A stretch of 64,000 nt of DNA from Sinorhizobium fredii NGR234. GTDB lineage: Bacteria > Pseudomonadota > Alphaproteobacteria > Rhizobiales > Rhizobiaceae. This document shows positions 25,644-33,793 of the stretch, piece after piece. Both the position numbers and the translations under genes were made by a program. Under the pieces are notes generated by a model. That model was given only the letters and a program-made list of their open reading frames with translations. It searched no databases and had not been told where the DNA came from. The stretch's first letter is position 1, and every line of letters begins with the position of its first letter. The stretch is taken from the NCBI RefSeq assembly GCF_000018545.1, contig NC_012587.1:3556001-3620000 (forward strand), in the 5' to 3' direction.

Positions 25644-28127
25644 CTATTCCGCCGCGATGATCTTCGGCATTTCGGCGGAGGGGATGCGGCAGGTGACTTC
25701 GGTGCCTTCGCCTTCCTTGCTGCGGATCGAGACGGTGCCGTGATGCAGGCTGACGAAACTTTCGACGATCGACAGGCCGAGGCCGGCGCCGCCGCGCTGG
25801 CCGTAGCTTTCGAAGCGGTTGAACACGGTGTTCAGCACGTCCTGCGGGATGCCCGGTCCGGTGTCGCTGACCGAAAAGACGAAATCGCCGCCTTCGCGCC
25901 GGCATTTGAGGTCGATGGCGCTGCCGTCGGGTGCGAAATTGGCGGCATTGGTCAAGAGCTTGATGAAGACCTGCTTTAGCCGCTGTTGGTCCGCGACGAT
26001 GCGTCCGAGATTGTCGGCGGCATCGATTCGCAGCGAAGCGCCGCTCTCCGTCAGCCTGTCGGCCATCTGCTGCGCCACGTCGTCGAGCAGGTCCAGAAGG
26101 TTCACCTCGGACATGTCGAGCTCGACGATGCCGGCATCCACCGTCGCAAGGTCGAGAATGTCGTTGACGATCGTCAGCAGCAGCGCCGAGGAGGTGGCGA
26201 TGTGATCGACATATTCCGCCTGGCGGTCGTTGAGCGCGCCGAAGGCCGGTGTCTTCAGGAGGTCGGCGAAGCCGATGATGTTGGTCAGCGGCGAGCGCAG
26301 CTCGTAGGAAACATGATGGACGAAATCGTTCTTCAGCGCATCGGCCTTGCGCAAGGCTTCGTTCTTCTCCGTCAGCGCCCGCTCGACCCGCACGCTGTCG
26401 GTGATGTTGACGAAGGTCAGCATCGTCTGGGCGTTGGGCAGTGGAATGACCGCATAGTCGAGGATCAGCCCGGTGCGAAGCTCGAGGATGCCGCGGCTCG
26501 ACGGCCGCTCGTCGTCGAAGCTGGTGATGATATGGGCGAAACGCTTCCAGCCATCCGGCTGGTCGTAGGAGGAAAGGCACGCCTGCTCGACGGCGCGGAT
26601 ATGGGTGCCGGGCTTCGCTTCCACCTCGCTGATGCCCCAGATCGCCCGGAAGGCCGGATTGGACAGCCGGATGCGGCCGTCCGGCCCGAACACCGCGACG
26701 CCCTCGGCAAGGTGGTCGATCGTTTCGCCTTGAACCTGCACCAGCGTGTTGTAGCGGATTTCGAGATCGACTTTTTCGGTCAGGTTCTCGAAGACCCAGG
26801 TCGCGCCGCCTTGGGGTCGCGCCGTGGCGAAGACGCGCAAGGTCTGCCCGTTCGGCAGGTGCCAGAGGTCGGACTGCGTGTCGAGGGCCTGGTAGACCGA
26901 CAGCGCGTTCGCCTTCCATTGCTTCCAGTTCAGCTGTTCCGGCAGCTTGTTGCCGGCCCGCAGCCGGTCGAGCACTTCGCCATTGTCCGGCTTGCGCTCC
27001 AGGAATCCCATGTCCAGTTCCCAGAGACGCTGGAAAGCCTGGTTGTAGAACTGCAGGCGCTGATTGCCGTCGAAGATCGCCACGGGCGTTGCCAGGTGGT
27101 CGAGCGTTTCGGCGTGGCTCTTCAAGGTGCGCGCCAGTTCCTCGCGCACTGCTTCGATGCCCGAAACGTCGATGGCGATGCCCGCCGAGCCGGCGTGCGT
27201 GCGGGCATCGACGACGTCGAAGAAGGTCCGGTTGCCCTTGACGACGGTGGAGAGCTTGTCGCGGAAGGGCGTTTCGAAGCTCGAGACGGCGCGGATTTTT
27301 TCGCGCGCCGCGGTCGCCAGCAATTCGCGCCCCTCGGAGGCCGCCGCTGCCGGGCTGCGCGCGTCGACCGCCTCGGCATAGGCCTCGTTGACCCATTCGA
27401 GTTTGCCGTCCGCGCCGCGCTGCCAGACCGGCAGGTCGATCGCATCGAGAAGGGTGCGGAAGGTCGAGAGCGAGACATGCAACTGGTCGCGATCGAGCTT
27501 CAGCTCGGCGAGCTCAGCCCGCAGATTGTTGAGCGCGATGAAGCGCACGAAGGCGCGTCCGCCCGAGACGCGGCCCTGCGCCTCCAGCACCTCGTTGCGC
27601 TGCGTTTCGAGCACCAGGTCGAAGCTTTGCGCCTGGGCGCGCAAGGCCTCGATCGCTTTCTCGAGCTGGCCCGCCGATTGCGGCTTGATCCAGCGGCCGA
27701 AGGCAAGAAAATCCCGGTCGTCTTGCGGCGCGCCGGTCTCGAGCGGAAGCTGTCCGAGGAATTCCGGGCGCTCCGCCAGACCGTCCCAGACGACGATCCG
27801 CCGGTTCTTGTCGGCAATCAGCGCCTGGAAACGGGAAATCCGCTGGTTGGCGTCCGAAAGATCGGCGCGCAGCGCACGATTCTCCGCTTCGATGTTGCCG
27901 CGCTGGCGGATCAGCCAGATTGCCGAAAGCATGGCTGCGGAGATCACCCCGATCAGCACGGAAAAGGTCACGACTTCGGACGTGCCGAAAATCGATCTGG
28001 CGACCGGAGCGGAAGCCTGGGCGGCCGCATCGGTTGCCGCAAGAAGGGTCGTGCCGGCGAGCAGGCGCCGCATCAGCCGGGAAGCCTTGCGGCCGTCGCC
28101 GAAAAAGCTGGCTCGTTCTCTTTTCAT
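25644..28127 (-). CDS. divL: DivL-like PAS-domain pseudo-histidine kinase
   Basis: 827 aa from ATG 28127; the frame stays open 64 codons further up but that part overlaps repeat DNA. One membrane segment at about 52-73, a coiled stretch to 98, then four PAS-like segments starting near 100, 222, 350 and 480, DHp region, and HATPase_c with GGAGLGLSIVESFV. In the H-box, VSYELRSPLTNIIGFADLL, tyrosine (Tyr608, codon at 26304-26306) replaces the usual histidine. This is the hallmark of DivL, which in Caulobacter controls CckA and so CtrA and cell-cycle progression. It heads the tsaE-amgK/murU/addBA run. Confidence 0.85.
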   Translation of the reverse strand: MKRERASFFGDGRKASRLMRRLLAGTTLLAATDAAAQASAPVARSIFGTSEVVTFSVLIGVISAAMLSAIWLIRQRGNIEAENRALRADLSDANQRISRFQALIADKNRRIVVWDGLAERPEFLGQLPLETGAPQDDRDFLAFGRWIKPQSAGQLEKAIEALRAQAQSFDLVLETQRNEVLEAQGRVSGGRAFVRFIALNNLRAELAELKLDRDQLHVSLSTFRTLLDAIDLPVWQRGADGKLEWVNEAYAEAVDARSPAAAASEGRELLATAAREKIRAVSSFETPFRDKLSTVVKGNRTFFDVVDARTHAGSAGIAIDVSGIEAVREELARTLKSHAETLDHLATPVAIFDGNQRLQFYNQAFQRLWELDMGFLERKPDNGEVLDRLRAGNKLPEQLNWKQWKANALSVYQALDTQSDLWHLPNGQTLRVFATARPQGGATWVFENLTEKVDLEIRYNTLVQVQGETIDHLAEGVAVFGPDGRIRLSNPAFRAIWGISEVEAKPGTHIRAVEQACLSSYDQPDGWKRFAHIITSFDDERPSSRGILELRTGLILDYAVIPLPNAQTMLTFVNITDSVRVERALTEKNEALRKADALKNDFVHHVSYELRSPLTNIIGFADLLKTPAFGALNDRQAEYVDHIATSSALLLTIVNDILDLATVDAGIVELDMSEVNLLDLLDDVAQQMADRLTESGASLRIDAADNLGRIVADQQRLKQVFIKLLTNAANFAPDGSAIDLKCRREGGDFVFSVSDTGPGIPQDVLNTVFNRFESYGQRGGAGLGLSIVESFVSLHHGTVSIRSKEGEGTEVTCRIPSAEMPKIIAAE

Positions 28128-28278
28128 GGCGCCGTCCCCGTTGATCCGCAAAGTGCTGCCGACCGCGCGTCGCCATGCCCGAAACCCTCGAGGAGGGTTT
28201 GCGTCCGTTCCGATTGCATCCCCGGTCTGTCTCCGTCTGTTTGCCGCTTCCGACAAGACATCCCCGCTCGCAACGCCA

Positions 28279-28379
28279 CTGCATGTTTCCTTAAATCGCC
28301 GATTCAAGGATAAAAACATGCAGCATCCAAAGTGCTACAGCGACTTTTGTGCGTCTGGAAAGACGCACAACGCTGCAGG
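28279..28379. repeat. Two-hairpin composite palindrome, copy 2 (best preserved)
   Basis: Module one: CTGCATGTTTCCTTAAATCG with GATTCAAGGATAAAAACATG then CAG. Module two: AAAGTGCTACAGCG, a GTGCGTCT/AGACGCAC stem with GGAA loop, CGCTGCAGG. Same layout as 1498-1594 and, inverted, as 33482-33587 and 33680-33783. Confidence 0.78.
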
Positions 28380-28486
28380 CCCCGCACCATGCCGCTCTTC
28401 AATCCTTCGACTGAAAATCCGCACCAGCGTCACGAATCAATGACTTAAACAATACTTCTTTGAAGATTCGCCGCAAAGTGCGTGGC

Positions 28487-28528
28487 CCAAAAAAGCGGCC
28501 GCGATCTCTTGTCAAGATCGCGGCCACA
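28487..28528 (-). terminator. Rho-independent terminator of ahcY
   Basis: Minus strand: TGGCCGCGATCTTG and CAAGAGATCGCGGCCGCTTT form a stem of more than 10 bp (GGCCGCGATC/GATCGCGGCC) followed by TTTTTT. It begins about 28 bp after the ahcY stop. Strong call. Confidence 0.9.
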
Positions 28529-28555
28529 AGATGTTGTGGATTTCCCGGGTAAGGA

Positions 28556-29956
28556 TTAGTACCGGTAGTGTTCGGCCTTGAACGGACCCTGCGGCTTCAC
28601 GCCGATATAACCGGCCTGCTCTTCCGAAAGCTCGGTCAGCCTGGCGCCGAGCTTGGCGAGATGCAGGCGGGCGACCTTCTCGTCGAGCTGCTTCGGCAGG
28701 ATGTAGACTTCGTTCTTGTAGTTGCCGCCCTTGGTAAAGAGCTCGATCTGCGCCAGCACCTGGTTGGAGAAGGAGGCCGACATGACGAAGGACGGGTGGC
28801 CGGTGGCGTTGCCGAGATTCAGGAGGCGGCCTTCCGAAAGCAGGATCAGCCGGTTGCCCTTCGGGAACTCGATCAGGTCGACCTGCGGCTTGACGTTGGT
28901 CCACTTGAGGTTCCGGAGCGCGGAAACCTGGATTTCGTTGTCGAAGTGGCCGATATTGCCGACGATCGCCATGTCCTTCATCGCGCGCATGTGCTCGATG
29001 CGGATGACGTCCTTGTTGCCGGTGGTGGTGATGAAGATGTCGGCGGTCGAGACGACGTCCTCGAGCTGCACCACTTCATAGCCGTCCATGGCGGCCTGCA
29101 GGGCGCAGATCGGGTCGATCTCGGTGACCTTGACGCGGGCGCCGGCGCCCTGCAGCGAGGCGGCCGAGCCCTTGCCGACATCGCCATAGCCGCAGACCAC
29201 GGCGACCTTGCCGGCCATCATCACGTCGGTGCCGCGACGAATGCCGTCGACGAGCGATTCCTTGCAGCCGTACTTGTTGTCGAACTTCGACTTGGTGACG
29301 CTGTCGTTGACGTTGATTGCCGGGAAGGGCAGCAGGCCCTTGGCCTGGAGCTGGTAGAGGCGGTTGACGCCGGTGGTCGTCTCTTCGGTCACGCCCTTGA
29401 TGGCGTCGCGCTGCTTGGTGAACCAGCCCGGCGAGGCGGCAAGCCGCTTCTTGATCTGGGCGAAGAGGATTTCTTCTTCCTCCGAGCCGGGGTTGGTCAG
29501 CACGTTCTCGCCGGCTTCGGCGCGGGCGCCGAGCAGGATGTACATGGTGGCGTCGCCGCCATCATCGAGGATCATGTTGGAGACGCCGCCATCGGCCCAC
29601 TGGAAGATCTTGTCGGTATAGGTCCAGTATTCCTCGAGGGTCTCACCCTTGATGGCGAAGACCGGGACGCCGCTTGCAGCGATCGCCGCTGCGGCATGGT
29701 CCTGCGTCGAGAAGATGTTGCAGGACGCCCAGCGGACCTCCGCGCCGAGCGCCACCAGCGTCTCGATCAGGACGGCGGTTTGGATGGTCATGTGCAGCGA
29801 GCCGGTAATCCGCGCGCCCTTCAGCGGCTTCGATGCGCCGAACTCCTCGCGGCAGGCCATCAGGCCCGGCATTTCCGTTTCGGCGATGGCGATTTCCTTG
29901 CGGCCGAAATCGGCAAGCCCGATGTCGGCGACAATATAGTCCTGAGTTGCGGTCAT
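28556..29956 (-). CDS. ahcY: S-adenosylhomocysteine hydrolase
   Basis: 466 aa from ATG 29956, preceded by CTGGAGAACTCC; 17 more open codons upstream were not used. Splits SAH to adenosine and homocysteine, keeping methylation running. Features: [36 protein letters not shown], the NAD fold [23 protein letters not shown] and the C-terminal HYRY ending that closes the partner's NAD site. It also has the roughly 40-residue insert typical of the long bacterial/plant-like form. A perfect palindrome 126 bp upstream is a likely operator. Confidence 0.97.
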   Translation of the reverse strand: MTATQDYIVADIGLADFGRKEIAIAETEMPGLMACREEFGASKPLKGARITGSLHMTIQTAVLIETLVALGAEVRWASCNIFSTQDHAAAAIAASGVPVFAIKGETLEEYWTYTDKIFQWADGGVSNMILDDGGDATMYILLGARAEAGENVLTNPGSEEEEILFAQIKKRLAASPGWFTKQRDAIKGVTEETTTGVNRLYQLQAKGLLPFPAINVNDSVTKSKFDNKYGCKESLVDGIRRGTDVMMAGKVAVVCGYGDVGKGSAASLQGAGARVKVTEIDPICALQAAMDGYEVVQLEDVVSTADIFITTTGNKDVIRIEHMRAMKDMAIVGNIGHFDNEIQVSALRNLKWTNVKPQVDLIEFPKGNRLILLSEGRLLNLGNATGHPSFVMSASFSNQVLAQIELFTKGGNYKNEVYILPKQLDEKVARLHLAKLGARLTELSEEQAGYIGVKPQGPFKAEHYRY

Positions 29957-30081
29957 GGAGTTCTCCAGGCTGGTTCCTTGGGCGCGCCGCGTCGTGTTCC
30001 GCGGCATGACAATGCCTCCCGCGCTTCAAGCTGACGGGGAGAGTGCGCCCGGTCTATCAGGAATCAGAGGGGAGGGCAACT

Positions 30082-30107
30082 AACATATAAAGAGGTCTTT
30101 ATATGTT
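30082..30107. promoter_or_regulatory. Perfect 26-bp palindrome upstream of ahcY, likely SahR-type operator
   Basis: AACATATAAAGA and TCTTTATATGTT are exact inverse complements separated by GG. AT-rich ATAT...ATAT palindromes with AAAGA/TCTTT cores upstream of ahcY fit the binding pattern of ArsR-family, SAH-responsive regulators (SahR) described in Proteobacteria. It is strikingly AT-rich against the surrounding GC-rich DNA. The position, 126 bp before the ahcY ATG, is close to where the promoter should be. No SAH riboswitch fold was recognised. Confidence 0.62.
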
Positions 30108-30190
30108 TATATCAGCTGCATTCGGTTCGGCTCGGAGCGGCCCCTCATCCGACCTGCCGGCCACCTTGCAGCATATCGCCGAAACGGATT

Positions 30191-30481
30191 TCACATCTCT
30201 TCGCCGAACTTGTCGCGCACCAGCGCGTCGAGGGCGTTCAGAGCCTCTTCGGCCTGGTTGCCGCTGGCAGTCACGAAGACCGTGCAGCCGGTGCTGGCCG
30301 CCAGCATCATCAGCCCCATGATCGACGTTCCGCCGACGGTCATGCCGTCCTTGGAGACGGTGATCTCGGCATCGTAGGCCTCGACCGTCTGCACGAATTT
30401 CGCCGAGGCCCGCGCATGCAGGCCGCGCTTGTTGACGATCAGCAGCTCGCGCGTCAGCGCCGTGTCGGAGAGGTGGTCCAT
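30191..30481 (-). CDS. ptsH: HPr-like phosphocarrier protein
   Basis: 96 aa. The phosphorylated histidine is His22 in VNKRGLHARASAKFV and the regulatory serine is Ser53 in GGTSIMGLMML, the target of HPr kinase. Its ATG shares one nucleotide with the manX stop (TAATG). No EIIB or EIIC gene is nearby, so this is the regulatory, non-transporting phosphorelay of alphaproteobacteria. It is fed by EI-Ntr encoded elsewhere. Last gene of the chvI-chvG-hprK-manX-ptsH set. Confidence 0.95.
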   Translation of the reverse strand: MDHLSDTALTRELLIVNKRGLHARASAKFVQTVEAYDAEITVSKDGMTVGGTSIMGLMMLAASTGCTVFVTASGNQAEEALNALDALVRDKFGEEM

Positions 30482-30882
30482 TATTTGCCACTCAGGACGC
30501 GGCTGGCGACATTGATGTATTTGCGGCCCGCCTCGGAAGCCTCGACAAGGGCCTTGTCCATGTCGCTTTCGCCCCGGACGCCGGCGAGCTTGATCAGCAT
30601 CGGCAGGTTGACGCCGGCAATCACCTCGACGACGCCGCTGCGCATCACGGAAATAGCGAGATTGGAGGGCGTGCCGCCGAACATGTCGGTCAGGATGATC
30701 ACGCCGTTGCCTTCGTCGGCACCTTCGACCGCGTCGAGGATATCCTGACGCCGCTGGTCCATGTCGTCCTCGGGGCCGATGCACACCGTCTCGATAGCTT
30801 TTTGCGGACCGACGACATGCTCCAAGGCAAGCCGAAACTCATCCGCCAGCTTGCCATGGGTGACAAGCACAAGTCCGATCAT
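30481..30882 (-). CDS. manX: PTS EIIA component, mannose family
   Basis: 133 aa. His9 in GLVLVTHGKLADEFRLAL is the phosphorylation site; ILTDMFGGTPSNLA is the family signature loop. It stands without EIIB/C/D, so it is probably a regulatory end point of the HPr relay rather than a sugar transporter part. Stop overlaps the ptsH start; 155 bp separate it from hprK upstream. Confidence 0.93.
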   Translation of the reverse strand: MIGLVLVTHGKLADEFRLALEHVVGPQKAIETVCIGPEDDMDQRRQDILDAVEGADEGNGVIILTDMFGGTPSNLAISVMRSGVVEVIAGVNLPMLIKLAGVRGESDMDKALVEASEAGRKYINVASRVLSGK

Positions 30883-31037
30883 GGGTATCTTTGCTCCAAC
30901 TGCAGTGCAACTCGTCGATGGTCAGATATCGCAATGCAGCAATTTCGTCCACCTGTTGGGGCGGCCATCTTGGCAAGGAAAAGCTGAAGTGCAAGCCAAA
31001 AATGCCGAAAAAGCAGCCGACCTGCCTCTCATTAAGG

Positions 31038-31496
31038 CTAAAGACCTAGTTTTTGCGGCAGCAATGCCGCGAGTGCATCGACCGGCCCGAGCGGAGTTTC
31101 AATCGGAAGACGCAGCATCGGCAGACTTCGCCCGATCTCAAGCTTCAGTTCCTCCTGTTCCGGAGGCAGGCGCGGATCGAATGGCGCGCGCACCGGCAGG
31201 ATCGCCCATTCGAGGACGCAGGCGGGCAGAGTTTCGACTTCAGCAATGCCGCTGCCACGGATCTCGATCAGCCCGCGGATCGATGCGGGGCAGCGCGCCA
31301 CGATCCGCTCGTTCGCAAGCGTGAGGTCGACCCGGTCGTCGGCAATGAGCGCCGCGAAGCGGCCGCGGCGCCTGACCTCGGAAATCAAGGCGAGCGCCAG
31401 GGCAGATTTTCCCGATCGGGAAGGGCCGGTGACGAGGAAGCCGGTCGCGCCGAGCACCATGGCGGTACCGTGGATGTTGCAGATTGGCGTCGTCAC
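31038..31496 (-). CDS. hprK: Short HPr kinase/phosphorylase
   Basis: 152 aa, GTG start at 31496 overlapping the chvG stop (GTGA). Only the catalytic domain is present, about half the length of the Firmicutes enzyme, the usual alphaproteobacterial form. P-loop GPSRSGKS at residues 24-31, LIADDRVDL, and the family signature RGLIEIRGSGIAEV. It phosphorylates and dephosphorylates Ser53 of HPr. The C-terminal PLGPVDALAALLPQ tail is family-like. Coupling to the chvG sensor kinase links envelope sensing with the phosphorelay. Confidence 0.93.
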   Translation of the reverse strand: MTTPICNIHGTAMVLGATGFLVTGPSRSGKSALALALISEVRRRGRFAALIADDRVDLTLANERIVARCPASIRGLIEIRGSGIAEVETLPACVLEWAILPVRAPFDPRLPPEQEELKLEIGRSLPMLRLPIETPLGPVDALAALLPQKLGL

Positions 31497-33280
31497 GCGT
31501 GCGGCTCGGCTGGGAGGGCGAGGATGAAGCGGGCACCGGTCACCTCGCCGCCCCGGCCGACGATGTTTTCCGCCTTGAGCGTGCCGCCATGCGCCTCGGC
31601 GATCTGGCGCGAAATCGACAGGCCGAGACCGGAATTCTGACCGAAATCCTCGCCTTCCGGTCGGTCCGTGTAGAAGCGCTCGAAGATCCGGTCGATGTCT
31701 TCCGCCTGGATGCCGGGTCCGTTGTCCTCGACATAGACAAGGCAGCGCGACCGCGAGCGGGCCAGGCGCAGGATGATCCGGCCGTTCGGCTCCGGCACGA
31801 AGGAGCGGGCGTTCTCGATGAGGTTGGTGATGATCTGGCCGATGCGCAGGTCGTAGCCGCTGACGATGAAGTTCGCCTTCGGATTGTCCTTGCGGTCGAC
31901 GACGAAGTCGAGCAGCACGGGCTTCTTCTTGCCGCGAATCTGTCGGGAAATGTCGACGAGGTCGCCGAGCAGTTTCTCGAGGTCGATCTTCTTGGCATCG
32001 CTGCGCGCCAGTTCGGCATCGAGCCGCGAGGCGTCGGAAATGTCGCTGATCAGCCGGTCGAGGCGACGGACGTCGTGCTGGATGATGTCGAGGAGCCGCT
32101 TCTTCGAGTCGTCGGTGCGCGCCAGCGGCAGCGTCTCGACGGCGCTCCTGAGCGAGGTAAGCGGGTTCTTGAGCTCGTGGCTGACGTCGGCGGCGAAGGC
32201 CTCGATCGCCGCGATGCGGTCGTAGAGCGCCGTCGTCATTTCCCGGAGCGCCACCGAGAGATTGCCGATTTCGTCCTGGCGGGAGGAGAAATCCGGGATT
32301 TCCTCGCGCTCCTTGGCGCCGCCGCGGCGCACCCGGATGGCGGCGGCCGACAGCCTGCGCAAGGGATTGGCGATCGTCGACGACAGGAGCAGCGACAGGA
32401 TGACGTTGACGAGCGCCGCCACCCCGAAGACGCGGATGATCGCCAGGCGTTCCGCATGGACGATCTTGTCGATGTCGCCCGCCTGGGTGGAGAGCAGCAA
32501 CACGCCGAGCACGGCGCGGAAGCGCTGCACCGGCACCGCCACGGAGACGATCAGCTCGCCCTTCTCGGTGACGCGCACCACCGCGCCACGCACGCCGGTC
32601 AGCGCATTCATCACCTCCGGATAGATCGAGCCATTGCCGCCCGGCGGCTCCTTGTAGAGCGGCAGGTCGCCCGGCTGCAGCAAGCGGTTGAACCAGGTGC
32701 CGATCTTCTCCGAAACGCTCGACGTCTCCGGATCGACGGGCGGGAGGTCGAAACGCAGCACCTGGCCGCCGCTATAGAGATGGCGCGAGTCGAGCAGCAG
32801 GTCGGCGTCGGCATCGAACAGGCGGGCGCGGGTGCGGGTCGGCGAGATCAGCCGCCTGAGGACCGGCGCGACCCGCTCCTGGATGATCGGGAATTCCAGG
32901 TCCTCGTCGCTCGGCAGTGGAGTTATGCTTTCGCCGGCCTGCAGTTCGAGCAGTTTTTGCGGATCGATGGTGATCGAGTTGGTGTCGACCGACGCCGAAG
33001 CGGAGATGGCGCCGGCGATGATCTCGCCTTGCGTCAGCAGGCTTTCCACGCGGGCGTCGATGAGACCCTCGCGGAATTGGTTCAGGTACATGATCCCGCC
33101 GACCAGAACGACGAGCGCGACGAGGTTGAAGAAGACGATGCGCCGCGTCAGGCTGGAGAAGACGGCGTTGCCGAACAGCCTGCGGATCAGCGTGAACGGA
33201 TGCGCCCACCGGCGCCTTCCACGCAGCGCCGACGACCGCCCGTCCGAATCTTCGATCTCGCCCTGCAAGACTTCTACCAA
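31493..33280 (-). CDS. chvG: Sensor histidine kinase ChvG/ExoS
   Basis: 595 aa from TTG 33280, preceded by GTGGGAGCGGAAGAC; this length fits the known S. meliloti ExoS. The frame is open up to an ATG at 33424, so a longer form is possible. Two membrane helices (RIVFFNLVALVVLVGGIMYL and IIRVFGVAALVNVILSLLLS) flank a periplasmic sensor of about 250 residues; then HAMP, H-box FAADVSHELKNPLTSLRS, and HATPase with NLIENARSFVP, DNGPGI and GLGLSISRQI. Pairs with ChvI to control exopolysaccharide, motility and acid response. Confidence 0.93.
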   Translation of the reverse strand: MVEVLQGEIEDSDGRSSALRGRRRWAHPFTLIRRLFGNAVFSSLTRRIVFFNLVALVVLVGGIMYLNQFREGLIDARVESLLTQGEIIAGAISASASVDTNSITIDPQKLLELQAGESITPLPSDEDLEFPIIQERVAPVLRRLISPTRTRARLFDADADLLLDSRHLYSGGQVLRFDLPPVDPETSSVSEKIGTWFNRLLQPGDLPLYKEPPGGNGSIYPEVMNALTGVRGAVVRVTEKGELIVSVAVPVQRFRAVLGVLLLSTQAGDIDKIVHAERLAIIRVFGVAALVNVILSLLLSSTIANPLRRLSAAAIRVRRGGAKEREEIPDFSSRQDEIGNLSVALREMTTALYDRIAAIEAFAADVSHELKNPLTSLRSAVETLPLARTDDSKKRLLDIIQHDVRRLDRLISDISDASRLDAELARSDAKKIDLEKLLGDLVDISRQIRGKKKPVLLDFVVDRKDNPKANFIVSGYDLRIGQIITNLIENARSFVPEPNGRIILRLARSRSRCLVYVEDNGPGIQAEDIDRIFERFYTDRPEGEDFGQNSGLGLSISRQIAEAHGGTLKAENIVGRGGEVTGARFILALPAEPHA

Positions 33281-33481
33281 GTCTTCCGCTCCCACGACGA
33301 AATATTCGCCGCCCGTTTCATTTGCGCGACCGCCTGGGGCCGAGCTGCCTCTGCTGCGCTCGGAATGTCTCCCGCCGGCCGCCGTTTCCGCGAGCGAGCA
33401 ACGAGCTCCCCGGCTCGAGGTCAATTGCGCTGCCTTCCGCCGAAACCCGCCTTGTCCGGCGGAATCGCTCGCAGCTATGAT

Positions 33482-33587
33482 CCTGCAGCGCCGCGCGCCC
33501 TAATCAGGCACGCAAAGGTCGCTGAAGCACTTTGAGCTGCTGCATGTCTTTCTCCTTCAATCCAAGGCGATTCAAGGAGATATGCAG
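33482..33587. repeat. Two-hairpin composite palindrome, copy 3 (inverted)
   Basis: Reads CCTGCAGCGCCGCGCGCC, AGGCACGCAAAGGTCGC, GCACTTTGAGCTGCTGCATG, then a TCCTTCAATC/GATTCAAGGA hairpin and ATGCAG. It is the reverse-strand version of the element at 28279-28379, with a partly decayed second stem. Confidence 0.72.
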
Positions 33588-33679
33588 TAGCCCGCGGCGC
33601 GGCCAGTCGTGAGCTGCGATCCGCTTCGGCCGCCGCGCCGGTTCTCAATGATCCACAATAGGGGCGAAGGCAAGCCCCG

Positions 33680-33783
33680 CTACAGCGCCGTGCGTCTCAT
33701 CAGACGCACAAAGGTCGCTGTAGCACTTTGAATTGCTGCATGTTTTTATCCTTAAATCGGCTAGGATTTAAGGAAACATGCAG
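33680..33783. repeat. Two-hairpin composite palindrome, copy 4 (inverted)
   Basis: CTACAGCGCCGTGCGTCT with CAGACGCACAAAGG and CGCTGTAG, then CACTTTGAATTGCTGCATG and a CCTTAAATC/GATTTAAGG hairpin ending in CATGCAG. Both hairpins are well preserved. It lies just after chvI. Confidence 0.75.
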
Positions 33784-33793
33784 CGGCACCGCC

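Larger units (their letters stand above)
28128..28555. other. Intergenic region between divL and ahcY
   Basis: 428 bp on the divL upstream side. It contains the composite palindrome at 28279-28379 and the ahcY terminator at 28487-28528. The divL promoter should lie between about 28130 and 28490 on the minus strand; I cannot assign boxes. An open reading frame in phase with divL extends to 28319 and was judged non-coding because it runs into the repeat. Confidence 0.5.
33281..33793. other. chvI-chvG gap holding two composite palindromes
   Basis: 513 bp (369 if the longer chvG frame is used). It carries two inverted copies of the two-hairpin element, 33482-33587 and 33680-33783, with a 90-bp spacer. 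No gene I can support lies here. The second copy ends 10 bp from the chvI stop, so it should fold at the 3' end of the chvI message and could lower read-through into chvG. Confidence 0.6.

Noticed and set aside
25986..28313. A long open frame of about 775 codons on the plus strand opposite divL
   Set aside because: Antisense to a gene with clear PAS and kinase motifs; high GC makes opposite frames open, and its translation is charge-rich with no domain.
28128..28319. N-terminal extension of divL by 64 residues
   Set aside because: The extension runs into a composite palindrome and lacks any DivL-like sequence; ATG 28127 gives a normal membrane-anchor start.
29957..30190. SAM or SAH riboswitch upstream of ahcY
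   Set aside because: I could not recognise the conserved cores; the perfect AT-rich palindrome is better explained as a protein operator.
31484..33535. A long plus-strand open frame opposite chvG
   Set aside because: Same reason; chvG motifs are certain, and the antisense product has no recognisable fold.
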